From assembly GCF_013368755.1 (NCBI RefSeq), contig NC_049564.1:442001-506000 (forward strand): DNA of 64,000 nt. The letters run 5' to 3'. The stretch comes from Talaromyces rugulosus (lineage: Eukaryota > Ascomycota > Eurotiomycetes > Eurotiales > Trichocomaceae). The notes under the pieces are model-generated. The model had not been told where the DNA came from, made no database searches, and saw only the letters and a program-made list of their open reading frames with translations. The stretch's first letter is position 1. Every line of letters starts with the position of its first letter. Shown piece by piece: positions 20,374-31,156 of the stretch. Position numbers and translations under genes: made by a program.

Positions 20374-23300
20374 CTACAACTCGGCTAGCAGTTCGCCCAG
20401 AGAAATTGGCTTCCGAACTGCATTCGAGAATCCCTCGTGAAAAGTCACCCACACTTTGTGCTCCTGTTCCTCCCCACTGGGCTTGCGGTTGTGAGAAGAT
20501 TGATCGATGCCATCTTTATTTGACATAGGGAGAGATTCGTTGATGATTCGGCCAAAGAAATCTCTCTTAACGCCAAACGCATCCCGTTTGGCTTTCTTTT
20601 GAGCATTCTCCTTGTCATCGTCGCCATTCAGCTCTCCTGATTTTCCGGATGAGCTACCGTATTTCAACTGCGACAGGGACTGCTTTCGCATGGTTTCCTT
20701 CTGATACTCCTGCTCGAGTACCTGTCGAATAGCATAACGTACGGGAACTGACCCGCCTGCGTCAAGAGTAGTCTCTTTGAGCTTCGAAAAGCCGACAAGT
20801 GTATCAATAGGCCTGGAGAGCGTCAGTGGAACAGTTCACAAGGCAAACACACGGGAAACTTACGGCTCTAGTCTGTAAACCCACCCTCCGTGGGTTCCCT
20901 CATTCTCCACGCGGACTTTATCAAAAGTAACGCCAAGCCCAGCCATAACCCTCACTGCAGCACGCACCAGAGCTTTCTCGCTCGCTTTTCGGACACTTGC
21001 AACGCTCTTTTGCTCGCTACCTCGTACCACTACCGGCTTCACATCCGGTGACAACATGCGCATCAAGTTAGGAACCAAATCGGTAGCCACAGAGTCCAAG
21101 GAGCGGAACAATCGTAGTAGAGAAGCGCAAAACGTTGACTGGAACCCGATGAGGGTTGACCTGTTTTGCTTGAGAGCTTCAAAGGCCGCAAAATCCGCCC
21201 TTGGGCCGGAAAATGGGTGTTCTTCCTCTTCTTGTTCGTTATCAGTAACAGCTCTGCTGTTACCTGCGGACCCTTTAGCACTGGCAAAAAGATAATGAAA
21301 TGCAACAATTGGTTGACTCAGATATGGATTCAACTCCCAATCTTGGTTGGAAAAGATTTTTGAAGAGATCATGTCATGAAAGTGCAACCAGTCATAGGCT
21401 GAATTGGGTTTCGAGAGGAGCGTATCGTCTTGGAAACTTTTCAAAGGATAGGCCACGAAGCAGTCTGTGATACATCGATCATAATCACCACTTGTCTCAA
21501 CCATTTCGCGCAGTTTCGAAATGGCATGGCGCTTTCGCAGATCTGCCACTCCTACTGGAGTCTTAGTCTTCTCCTTTTCAAATGGATCATTGAAAGAGTC
21601 AACTCCAACAGGCGGGGCTGGAAACCCTGCACCTTCCAAGAAAACTCGGTCAACAATCTCTCTAACACCACCTCTACCTAGGCCCTTGGAAGAGCCATCT
21701 TGAGACCTGAGGATGAATTCCTCTAACCAACTCCTTGTCAACCGAGGAGTTGTGGTTGACATGGCACGCAGTTTGCGTGCCACCCACTCTGCCGAAACAA
21801 GGACGCTTCGAATGTCACCCTCAGCAATGCCGCGGTGAACATCAGTGCGATCCTTCTTAGCACTTATCCCCCAAGACGCTTCACACAGTCTCCTGACACC
21901 ATCATTATCAAATGATATCTTTTCTCTCCCTAGGATCATTTTCAGCCGCTGGATGACATTTTCCAAAGGTACATGACGGACATGGATTAGCTCGGCGATG
22001 TTGGCAGTACGAAGTGGCCGTAAACTAGGATGGTATACATCGTTGCAAATCAAAATAATAGGCCGGAGAAGTCGAAAGTTATCACCTTTCTTTTTCTTCG
22101 TTGATGACGAATCCTGCTTGCCTCGAGCTGTGTTTTTCTGGTCGGTCATAATCAGGTCGATGAGAGCTTTGACAAACCCGCCCTCACCACCTGATCCAGA
22201 TCCGCCAACAACACCATCAACCTCATCAACCACAACACATACAGGCCGAGCAGCTTTGCTAGCTTTGTTGGGATCAGTCTCCATTCCGACACTCTTTACA
22301 TTTTCAGTTCCCACTGCATCCCTGATTCGGCCCTTGACAACATCTCTGCTCCGTTCATCGCTTGCATTGATTTCAAGAACCTCATACCCAGCCTGTCGGG
22401 CACATACATGAGCCAAAGTGGTTTTACCAAGACCAGGTGGCCCAGTCAGCATAAGGATTTTTCGATGTGCGCGCTCGGCTTCATCGTTTCCCTTCTGCAA
22501 TTGTTTTGGTTTTGCAAGACCTGGAAATACGATAGGTTCCCAGGCTTTTAGCCATCGGAGAACAGACCTGTGGGTTCGCTCATCTCCGATTAGGTCTGTG
22601 AATTTCCGAGCGCGGTACTTTTCAGTCCAAAGTGGATTCTTTCCACTTTGGTTGACGCCACTAGCCTCAATCGATTGCTCAACCTGGGGGCGCTCTTCGG
22701 CGCGTTGGGCTGCGTCTTTCCTCTCCTGCACGGTCTCGTCCAGCAGCTTGTGAATCTCTATTCCGTAATAACTGCGTTGAGCTTTCCCAGGAGCAGGAGC
22801 TGAACGACCTGCAACCATCCGCTCATACGAGATGGCAGTACTTCCTTCTCGAGAAGCTACTCTGTGAACTTTCCCTCCACAAGTTTTAATAGTGACTGTT
22901 TCCTGTTTTCGAGTAGCTCCCCTTGGAAGGTCTAAACGTGCGTTCATTATTCCCGAATCCGGTAGTTTATTCGCGACTTGCGTTGCCTCTGTCGTAGGCT
23001 GCTTAGCAATCGTCTGGAGAAGAGAAATATCACTCTCAGTCTGGGCACCTCTCAAAGCATCCATCGCGTCATAATCGTCGTCATCTTCAACGAACGGCCC
23101 TGGGATTATTCGCTTTTGTGCTTCTGTTGTTGAAGAGTTCTCCAGATTTTGTGAGAGTGGAATAGAATAGCTAGGATAGTTCGACTGCAATTCAGCTAGC
23201 GCGTCTTCGTCCTCGTCCTCGTCGACAAAACCGCCAATCGTCGTCGTTGCATCTGGGTTATATTCTCCATGAGCGTCTTGCAAAGAGAGCAATCGGTCGT

Positions 23301-23822
23301 CGTCATCATCGTCATCATCAACAAAACCACCAACCACTTTATGTCGCTTCGAGTCGTCAGTTTGCGATGGCACTTCTGATTTTCTTTTTCGTGCCTCCAT
23401 TGGTGGAGAGCTGGCTGTATATACCGCAGAGGATATGAACGGCATTGTGTCCATTGGGGGACTCGAGGGTAGGACTATATCGGATAAAATACTTTTGCGT
23501 GGAAGGTTCCGCGGCCGTGTTGGTGTCACTGGTCACGAGAAATCAGCTTGACCGTCTTGAATCTCGATATGCAAATTCACCTACTAGGCCGTATATCGTC
23601 GTCACTTCGAAACACGTCCGACAACTTCCAGGAACGACTTTGGATGACAATTCGATTGCGGCGATTGTGCTCTGCGATTTCTAAACGTCGTTCCTCCAAT
23701 GCCTCTAGGTCGTCGGCGAAGGACTCTGGGTCTGGCTCAGCATCGAATTGTACAATATCAGGAGGTTCGGATTGAAGATACAGTAATGGGTCGAATTCCG
23801 AGGACAACAGGTCATCCGCCAT
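20374..23822 (-). CDS. CTF18: CTF18, large subunit of the alternative RFC clamp loader
   Basis: Three exons, complement(join(20374..20812,20864..23528,23585..23822)), 1113 residues. Exon 1 starts at the ATG at 23822 (MADDLLSSEFDP); its junction with exon 2 (donor GTAGGT, acceptor CCAG) falls inside a Met codon. The AAA+ module follows an acidic, low-complexity N-terminus: Walker A LTGPPGLGKTTLAH near residue 437, EINASDERS, and Walker B VVVDEVDG near 508. NPLWTEKYRARKFTDLIGDE just before is typical for RFC-like loaders. Exon 3 carries the conserved C-terminal NAVRKPISLGELL, which in family members binds Ctf8-Dcc1. The complex loads PCNA at forks and supports sister-chromatid cohesion and the S-phase checkpoint in the nucleus. 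Identification is strong. Confidence 0.93.
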
Positions 23823-24651
23823 AAAAATGAACCAAGAAGATGTTCTTTTGTTTCGGGGATATTCGTTATCGGCTTGATGTTAACGTTGCCATATACCGGG
23901 TGGTTGAACGTGGTGGGGAGACGCGACCGCGTTGACCGCGTCGTGATCACGCTAATCTTAAAATGGATCGTTGATTGAAATAGCATGAAGCAGCTACATT
24001 TAATATTGATCCATGAACACAACGAGAATGATAAAACCGACAATTAAAATTGAAGAAGAGAAAGAAGAGAGGCCAATTGTGACAGACTCAGTAAACCTTT
24101 TACTATCTTTCTCTACCTGTACTGTAAATACTCGTAAGTTTTGAATGTGGCATTGCCTTTGGATTGTTTCATAGCTGTGGTGCCTCAGTAAAAGAGCTTA
24201 GCCTCAGCAAAAGTACGTAGAATATGGCTATCATTATTAGCCTGTTCATACAAATTGTGGTCGATCATGAGAAGTAGAAGACCAATCTATGAATACCAGC
24301 CACAGATGCTTACATAACATATCGTGGCTTTTTATGTGGCGCAACCTAATGCGGTTAGCGTCAGAGGCTGCGTTGCCGCGCGAGATTTTGGGGAGAGCAT
24401 CGCAGCCATCCCCGTACGTGTTCGCGATCGTCCAGCACCTGCGAATCAATCCCCGTGTCTGTTGCAGGCATCCGTCTTAGGGTTATAATCGTGTTATTCC
24501 CGCGAAAAACCACGGCCAGCTCTGGCAACACTGTTGATAGAACGCGCAGTGTGCACTTGCACCCGGCTTGAAGGAGCATTGCTGTCCGGCGATTGGCATA
24601 GCGCCTCTCAACCCGCCTAGATTACGATCTAACTCCATCTCACACGCGACC
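23823..24651. promoter_or_regulatory. bidirectional promoter, CTF18 / SWI3-type gene
   Basis: 829 bp between divergent starts. Three ACGCG cores cluster at 23921-23941 (one ACGCGA forward, two ACGCGG on the other strand), about 100 bp upstream of the CTF18 start. They resemble sites for the MBF factor whose gene lies at 3.3-6.0 kb. Confidence 0.4.
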
Positions 24652-26844
24652 ATGGATGAGATTCAGAACGTTTCCACCCAGCCTGGTGATGAAAACCAGT
24701 CCGGCATAGCTGCCCAAGATGTTGGGGATGCTAGCCAGGCCTCAGGTACTTCCCCCTTTGTAACCAAGTTTGCGACCATGGTGTTGATGTTGACATCCTT
24801 CCAGCGTCGCAACCTCCCCAAGACTCTCCTATCAAAAACGCCGATGAGGGCTCGGATAACCCACTAGATGCTCCTGCATCCCCACGGCCCCAGGATAACG
24901 ATGCAGAGCCCGAAGACGAAGAGATGGGCGGCCTCGAAAGCGACACCAAGAAGGAGAATGGCGCCGACGAGACCGCAGATGGCCAAGGCGAAGGTGTTAG
25001 CGAGGAGCAATCGGCGCAGGACAAGGCCGCGCTTGAAGCTTCCGCGCGCGACCATCTTGTTTCGCAGACGCATTCGATTATCTTACCAAGCTACTCAAGT
25101 TGGTTCGATATGCACCAGATTCACCCTATTGAGAAGAAAGCCATGGGCGAGTTCTTCAACGGGCGCAACCGCAGCAAGACTCCAGCGGTCTACAAGGACT
25201 ATAGAGATTTCATGATTAACACTTATCGCTTGAATCCTATAGAATACTTGACTGTGACTGCTTGCCGTCGAAATCTTGCCGGTGATGTTTGCGCTATCAT
25301 GCGAGTCCATTCTTTTCTCGAGCAATGGGGCTTGATCAACTACCAGGTGCGTGCAATTAGACTAATCGATAATCATGTTACTAATAAAACCAAAGGTTGA
25401 CCCACAAACTCGCCCTTCAAACATCGGTCCCCCATTTACAGGGCATTTCCGTGCTGTCGCAGATACGCCACGAGGATTACACCCTTTCCAGCCCGGGCCC
25501 AACCATGTAGTGACCCCGGGCAAGCCTTTGGCTGCCACTGATCGCGCTGCGTCCGCCACCCCTGCAAAGGCAGATCTTAACCTCGAGATTCGGCGCAACA
25601 TCTACGACGACAAAGGCAAAGAGATCACACCGGTCGAAGACAAGGAAAAACAGACCAATGGCGATACTCCCGCTCCGAATGGCACATCCTCCGAATCTGC
25701 TACCAAAGCGATGGAGAGCGCCGCCCGAGAACCCCGCAAGGTTTTCAATTGCTGGTCCTGTGGTATCGATTGTACCCGCCTGCGCTTCCATTATGCCAAA
25801 TCCACTCCGGTATCCACAAACTCCAATGCCCCCGGTAACAAGTACGATGTTTGCCCCAGCTGTTTCTTGCAGGGTAGACTTCCTTCTAGCCACAACGCAG
25901 CAGACTTTGTTAGATTAGAGGAGAAAGAATACACCAACATTCCAGACAAGGACGCACCTTGGTCTGATGCGGAACTTGTATTGCTTCTCGAAGGAATTGA
26001 GAACTTCGATGACGACTGGCACCAGATTGCAGAACACGTGGGAACTAGGACAAGAGAAGAATGTGTGATGAAATTCCTTCAATTAGAGATTGAGGACAAG
26101 TATGTCGAGGATATTGATGGACCCAACGATGGAACGATTCGCGCACTGCAAGGACGGGACCCAATTAGCCAACTTGACAACCCAGTTCTGTCAGTGGTTG
26201 CTTTCCTCGCTCAAATGGCCGAGCCATCGGTCGCCGCTGCCGCCGCAGGCCGATCTGTCGAGCAAATCCGAAAAGAACTCAGAAGCCAGCTGAACAAGGA
26301 AGCGCCTGAAGCCGAAAAGGGCAAAGATAAGGGCGTTGAAGGCCTCAAGACCGAGGACTCGATGGACGTGGACATCGTTCGTCAAGTGGAGTCAACAGGC
26401 GAGAAGCGCGAATCTCTCTCTACAGTCGCTCTCGCAGCTTCGGCCGCCCGTGCTGGTGCCCTTGCTTCCCATGAAGAACGCGAAATGACACGCCTTGTAT
26501 CTGCTGCAGTCAATGTTACACTTCAGAAATTCGAGATCAAGCTGGAGCAGTTCAACGAAATGGAAGAAATCATCGAGGCCGAGAGGCGAGAACTTGAGCA
26601 AGCCCGGCAACAGCTTTTCCTTGACCGAATGGCTTTCAAGAAGAGGGTTAAGGAGGTCCAGGATGCGCTGCAAGCAACCAGTTTGCAAGCCCCCGGCGAC
26701 GAGACCAACCAAGCCATCAATGATGCTGCTTCTGCCGGAATAGGTGTTCGTTATCAATTCAACCATCCCCAGGCAGATATGAGGAACGGCGTTCAGCCAT
26801 TGAGTGCTCATCCTGGCGCAGATTACAAGAGTCTCGATCTTTAA
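24652..26844 (+). CDS. SWI3/RSC8-type subunit of SWI/SNF-RSC chromatin remodelling complex
   Basis: Three exons, join(24652..24745,24805..25346,25396..26844), 694 residues; donors GTACTT and GTGCGT, acceptors CCAG and AAAG. Domains in order: acidic Gln-rich N-terminus; SWIRM at about 120-215 ([39 protein letters not shown]); a ZZ-type zinc finger at about 328-375 ([25 protein letters not shown]); SANT at about 398-450 ([33 protein letters not shown]); then a Leu/Glu-rich coiled coil at about 585-640. This is the full SWI3/BAF155 architecture. It acts in the nucleus as a dimeric scaffold of ATP-dependent remodellers. Sequence does not tell whether it serves SWI/SNF, RSC or both. Confidence 0.93.
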
Positions 26845-27743
26845 AAGGGAAAGGAAAAGAAAGATGGCTCTTGCTGCGCGATCTCGTTCTCTATGAACCT
26901 TTTCAAACCTGTTTCTGGGAGAATTTCAGATTGACGATTTTGTTCTTGAAACCCATTGTTTACTTTCTTACCTTTTTTCATATGCTGTACAAATATGCGG
27001 GGTGAGACTGGAAAAGGGGGAGCCAAAAACAGGGAGAGGAGAACACATGACCGTTCCTCTATAGAAATGAGAGGATCTACCGGTGTGTTTCTTTTTTTGT
27101 GTTACAGGAAAGGCGCAATTTGGAGGAGTTGTACTCGTTATGTACCATGCGTTTGATTGCAAGTCTTGTATCGATTAGTTAGGGTAATTTAAATGAGTTT
27201 TTTAATATTTTCCCCCCTCCTTGTGTAGTTTGGTTATGTTACCTACATAAAAAGCGGTTTCCTACATAGTATGTCGCCGCTTGATTACTCCATGTGTAAA
27301 CTAATATTATTATAGATATGATTGATCACTTAATCAATTACTTGATTGACTTTTTTGTAATCCTTATTTAAACTTAATATTTAAATCTTTAGTATTCAAT
27401 TTTTTTTTTCACTTTTAAAAATCTCTGAAGCAGGCTGACGTTAGTGGATTCAAAAGCAGTTTAGAAGCTGTTCCCGTGTATTACTTATATCAATTGATAT
27501 CCACGCTTGGCAGTCAAACATGTTTCACCGAACCTAGCTAATAATAAATACATAAAATAGAAAGAAAAAAAAGGAGCAAACAAACAAACTTCTTTGATCA
27601 TTCCCCGGGCTCTCGAGTCAGCAACCAGAAAAGTTTTCACCACGAATTACTCGGTTCCTGAAGAGATTACCTCTCTAGAAAACTTCCACCAGGACGAGAG
27701 CTCGTGACAAAAGCACACAAAGATCTAATGGCTCTTTGGGAGG
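26845..27743. other. AT-rich spacer at the left border of the accessory island
   Basis: About 900 bp. Base composition falls to very AT-rich from about 27170 with poly-T and TTTAAAT runs. No gene is seen. It marks the change from housekeeping genes to the orphan region. Confidence 0.45.
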
Positions 27744-28660
27744 TTATCTCGACGAGTTGGGTATTGGGTAAGCAGGATCCTTCTCTGCTCCAGCGTCTGT
27801 TCTGCACTGTTCCCGATGGCAATAGGGACCGTATCCGTCTCTTGTGACGGAATACAGTTTCCCAGGCGCTCCCTCCCCTTCGGCATCGCCACAATAAATG
27901 CAACGGACATCTTCGCTGGCATCGCGTTTTCCTTTAAGGAATCTATGTGCGGTAGCGCGACGAACTCTCTTCGCGCTCTCTGCTGGATTGTCATTCCTGC
28001 GTCTCTTCGGCAATCTCTGCGCATACAGGAAGGGCCAATGCCCGTCCGCGAGACATGAAAATTTCTGCCAGTAGCAGGTTCTGTTCTATGACAGAAGGCA
28101 CACAGCACCGGATCACCCCTTGCTCGCTTTTGATCTACTTCATACACCTTCTCAAGGCGCCGCAGCAACAATGGATCACGACCCTTGCGGTTGTGGCACT
28201 GGTATTCTTCACAGCCAGAGAAAAGTATCAAGCCAGTATCTGCGTTGGACCTGTGTTGTCCACGGCAGGTTGGGTGGCCATAAATTGCTCCGCAGTTCTC
28301 GCATAGGACATCTCCTTGGCGTTGTCTTGTAATAATCAACTCAAAGATACGCTGGAATTGCTCGATTTCTTCCTCCTCCCGGAGACGGTTGTGTTCCTCT
28401 ACAAACATATGACAAAATCTGCAGAGAACCATCTCTAGGAAATTCGGATAAATTTTGTGTTGGCGAACCTTATCCCCGCTGTAGCGAGGAAATTGAGGTT
28501 CTGCCCCTAGAACAACAGCCACATGCGAGGTCTCCGCCTCCAGCATGGCTATGGCGACACGCTCTTGTTTTTCGCTGACCCTTGCCACGACCGAGGCGCT
28601 TGGAGAGGTCCCAGTTCGCCGTCTACACTTGTAGCATAGACTGCAAATATACGAACCCAA
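27725..28660 (-). CDS. cysteine-rich orphan protein with repeated CX2C...CX4C modules, probably frame-broken
   Basis: Not a family I recognise. The minus-strand frame 28660-27725 has no ATG at its 5' end; a good acceptor (TTTGCAG at about 28640) suggests a missing upstream exon. Two modules in this frame share CX2C, a variable spacer, then CX4C: LCENCGAIYGH ... SGCEEYQC, and LCAFCHRTEP ... GPSCMRRDCRRDAG. A third, clearly homologous to the second (RCIYCGDAEGE ... GPYCHREQCRTDAG), is in a different frame at 28013-27744. The change lies at about 27998-27905. It could be an indel, or a 50-nt intron with a poor GTTCGT donor and CCAG acceptor, which would restore frame. The pattern suggests zinc binding and perhaps nucleic-acid binding. 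Function unknown. Confidence 0.5.
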   Translation of the reverse strand: MGSYICSLCYKCRRRTGTSPSASVVARVSEKQERVAIAMLEAETSHVAVVLGAEPQFPRYSGDKVRQHKIYPNFLEMVLCRFCHMFVEEHNRLREEEEIEQFQRIFELIITRQRQGDVLCENCGAIYGHPTCRGQHRSNADTGLILFSGCEEYQCHNRKGRDPLLLRRLEKVYEVDQKRARGDPVLCAFCHRTEPATGRNFHVSRTGIGPSCMRRDCRRDAGMTIQQRARREFVALPHIDSLKENAMPAKMSVAFIVAMPKGRERLGNCIPSQETDTVPIAIGNSAEQTLEQRRILLTQYPTRRDNLPKSH

Positions 28661-29104
28661 GGGTTTAGAGGAATCAAAGAGTCACCTTCGTCCAGGATAT
28701 GTCATTCGCCTGCACTACCCATTATAGCACGGCGATGGTGTCTTGGACGTTGAGTTTCAGAAACCCTGGCGCAACAGCCAGGCCCCATTTAGCCCAATCC
28801 ACAGCACGAAAGAGAGGGTGATTTCATAACGCCCGAGATCTTGTCGACAAGATCAAAAGAAGCCTTTGGTGCATGCTCATGGTAGTGGTGATATTTATAT
28901 GACTGAAAGAGGACCATAAAATCCCTTCTAGCAAAAGTAAATATCCCTTTTCCATTGGTTGCTCAAAGACAGCTAAGGCCCTGAAGTGTGATTTAGTAGG
29001 GCCTTGTTTTTCCTTATCGCAAAGATTGTCTGCAAAAGCTATTTGAGGCCTTGATAATCAACAATCCTCTTTCTTGATTCAATACTGTGAAACCAATCGT
29101 GATA
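28661..29104. other. intergenic or 5' region of the cysteine-rich gene
   Basis: May include an undetected 5' exon of the minus-strand cysteine-rich gene, since an intron acceptor precedes its open frame. Nothing else is seen. Confidence 0.35.
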
Positions 29105-29738
29105 TCAAGTACGACTTCCTCCTCCTTTAGCTTTACTTGTCGGGGGCGGGGTGCAGGCTAGCTCGCGGGCTGTTGATATGTCGTTAGCCTTACGGTTCAG
29201 AATGAGGGAGCCCGCCGCAGGTGTTGTCGTTGATGCTGCTGCTGGGCGTTGGGGGGTCGCCCCAGCAGGTGGTGGTGGTGGTGTTGATTTTGCTGGCTGT
29301 TCCCATAAAATCAGCTACTGTACATCAAGCTATAGGTATTTCAGATAGACTTACCTTTTTACCAGCAGGGCCAGATACACCCGCATCCACACACAGAGAC
29401 CATTTCAAATCATTTTTTGGGCCCTTCTTGCGGCAATTGACGGCCGCAAGGATACGCCGCTCGTCTTCAATTTTGCCCTCCCGGGCCTTCGCCATGTCAT
29501 TGATCCTTTTATCTACCTCGCTCATCTGGGTAGATAGAAGTTTTTTAAATCTGTTTTCTACCTCGGTCTCCTTCTCGATCTCCTCAAGCTCTTTTCTTAG
29601 CGCCTTTGCGGCGCCAACCAACTCCATAGGAACACGGACCGGTCGTTCTGGGGTGCGACTGGGTTGGACCCGAAAGGGGTCAGTCTTCTGCTGCTGCTGC
29701 TGCTGCTTCTTTGTCGCACCACCGCCCTCTGCACACAC
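29105..29738 (-). CDS. coiled-coil and proline-rich orphan protein (3' part of a mosaic gene)
   Basis: Two exons keep frame: complement(join(29105..29296,29355..29738)), with intron GTAAGT...AACAG of 58 bp. The first part begins after a poly-Gln run and holds a charged coiled coil (KALRKELEEIEKETEVENRF, KRINDMAKAREGKIEDERR), then SLCVDAGVSGPAGKK. The last exon reads PAKSTPPPPPPAGATP and ends GGGSRT then stop. No ATG opens the frame at 29738, so it is probably the 3' portion of a larger gene continuing upstream to 31045; a frame change separates it from the preceding exon (29884 to about 29790), which reads LAKVTTPPPPPPAGAPPAGD. Intron and flanks are duplicated at 29885-29942. No known family. 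Confidence 0.4.
29297..29354 (-). repeat. duplicated intron, copy 2
   Basis: 58-bp intron-like unit (GTAAGTCTATCTGAAATACC ... GGGAACAG) that differs at only about four positions from the unit at 29885-29942. The duplication extends into both flanks (SGPAG-K upstream; poly-Pro exon downstream). Confidence 0.7.
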
Positions 29739-29884
29739 TGCCCCGATTCGAGGGCGGCGGCTCTTCCTGTTATTTGGGCCGGGGAGGGTTCGGTATCATC
29801 GCCTTCAGCATCAGGCATATTGGTATCTCCAGCAGGAGGCGCCCCTGCTGGTGGTGGCGGTGGTGGTGTTGTTACTTTTGCTAG

Positions 29885-29942
29885 CTGTTCCCATAAAATC
29901 AGCTACCGTAAATCAAGCAATAGGTATTTCAGATAGACCTAC
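29885..29942 (-). repeat. duplicated intron, copy 1
   Basis: 58-bp unit (GTAGGTCTATCTGAAATACC ... GGGAACAG) between exons ending SGPAGEK and beginning LAKVTTPPPPPP. It is near-identical to the unit at 29297-29354 and joins in phase 0, as does the other copy. Confidence 0.7.
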
Positions 29943-30072
29943 CTTCTCACCAGCAGGGCCAGACAAGGTAGGGGGAGCAGGTCGGAGGATGCAGGGGGGA
30001 CACCCGACGCCACCATTGACACACAGGCGACCAACGTTGGGCCGGCAGGGGCATGGTCGACCTCCATACGGT

Positions 30073-30132
30073 CTAGAGCTCATCAGTCATGTTTTTTTTT
30101 TATATGATGGTATCTTGAGTTGGATCACTTAC
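30073..30132 (-). repeat. second duplicated intron pair, copy A
   Basis: 60-bp intron-like unit starting GTAAGTGATCCAACT and ending GACTGATGAGCTCTAG; a diverged copy is at 31101-31156. Confidence 0.55.
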
Positions 30133-31100
30133 CGGACATTGTAGTGGTGGTGGTGGCGCCAGCACTTTAAAGTGCGGTGGGAACGCCTCCTCGACCCATC
30201 TGCCAGTAATGAAAGCCCCTTTCTTTCAAAATCCTTGGGCATTTTTTCAATACCATGATTGGCGTACCCTATGTCGATCGAAATTCTTTCCTGAAGGCTT
30301 GTGGGGCCAATGTAGCACTCACAAAGCATCCCATCCTTCGGCTTACGAGGTAGAGAAGTTTCCATATACGCCTAGGCGTAGGTCATGCTCAGCAGAGGTC
30401 AGGGACATAAAGTCCTCCAACATCCAAGTCTTTTTCTCGAATAGAGTCTGAACCTTGTATGGAATTGCGGGCAGATAAAGATTCAAAAGAAAGTTGACAG
30501 ACACTCTAACCAGAAGGCCCCAGAAACCCCATGTAATTGGCTTTTGAGATGACTCCATATTCTTGAAGTCATGGGTTTTGGCTCACTCGATCAGCAAAGC
30601 GATGGCGTTACGCAAAGGTTCTCAAAAGATTCACAAGAATCCTCTATCAAACCTTGAACTTCACTCGACGATTCAAAATCGTCCGCGTCTTCTTCGTCTC
30701 CATCCTCATCCCCTGGTTCGTAAAGAACACCCTCATTACCAATTTCAAGCTCCTCGCTCTGGGAAGGGCCAAGAGAGTCGTCCAGGATATTATCTATCTC
30801 GGAATCCTCAACGGATAGGAACGATGAATTCGATGTCGAAGACTGGAGAGTCTTGCCATCCCCACAAGTATCAGAGTCCTCCACGGGGGAGGTACAGACC
30901 AATCGTCGTCGTCAGAATCTTCAATCACTCAACGGCGATGATGATGGCAAAAGGCCTGTCTCGGTGCAAAATCATGTTCATCGGAACTAGGTTCGTCATA
31001 AACGGTTTCGTCACTACGACGTTTTGGGCGTGAAACGGACGACATTTTGAATATGGGAAAGTAGTTTTGAAAAAAGGTAAAAAACCGACGTCCACAAGAT

Positions 31101-31156
31101 CTAGAGAATGTCAGTCACATTTTCTACAAGTAAGCGTGCTAAGTTGGATCACTCAC
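31101..31156 (-). repeat. second duplicated intron pair, copy B
   Basis: 56-bp unit starting GTGAGTGATCCAACT and ending GACTGACATTCTCTAG, preceded by CACTATGACCT against CACTACAATGTCCG in copy A. The exon sequence upstream of copy B is interrupted by stops, so it is a relic. Confidence 0.5.

Larger units (their letters stand above)
29885..31045 (-). pseudogene. mosaic orphan gene: acidic head, GIY-YIG-like motif, Cys/Pro-rich part; several frame breaks
   Basis: On the minus strand, an ATG at 31045 opens MSSVSRPKRRSDETVYDEP, then the frame is lost in at least two places before an acidic Ser-rich stretch (30902-30600). A plausible intron (GTAACG ... TCAAG) leads to MESSQKPITWGFWG (30558-30343), ending LRLGVYGNFSTS. 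One base out of frame follows KPKDGMLCECYIGPTSLQER (30365-30129). GVY, a 16-residue gap, YIG and a following Arg resemble the GIY-YIG nuclease core; this is tentative. A 60-bp intron (30132-30073, GTAAGT ... CTCTAG) then joins HYNV to RPYGGRPCPCRPNVGR, a Cys-rich stretch ending GPAGEK. Breaks make an intact product unlikely. No family is assigned with confidence. Confidence 0.4.

Noticed and set aside
30132..30143. Tiny first exon ATGTCCG with GTAAGT as the start of a separate minus-strand gene
   Set aside because: The upstream frame reads through HYNVR into the same donor and joins in phase 2 to RPYGGRPCPC, so it is an internal junction, not a start.
29221..30144. 307-codon plus-strand open frame with repeated LAVPIKSATV-type segments
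   Set aside because: Its repeats are the antisense of the duplicated introns and poly-proline exons on the minus strand, where splice signals and phase agree.
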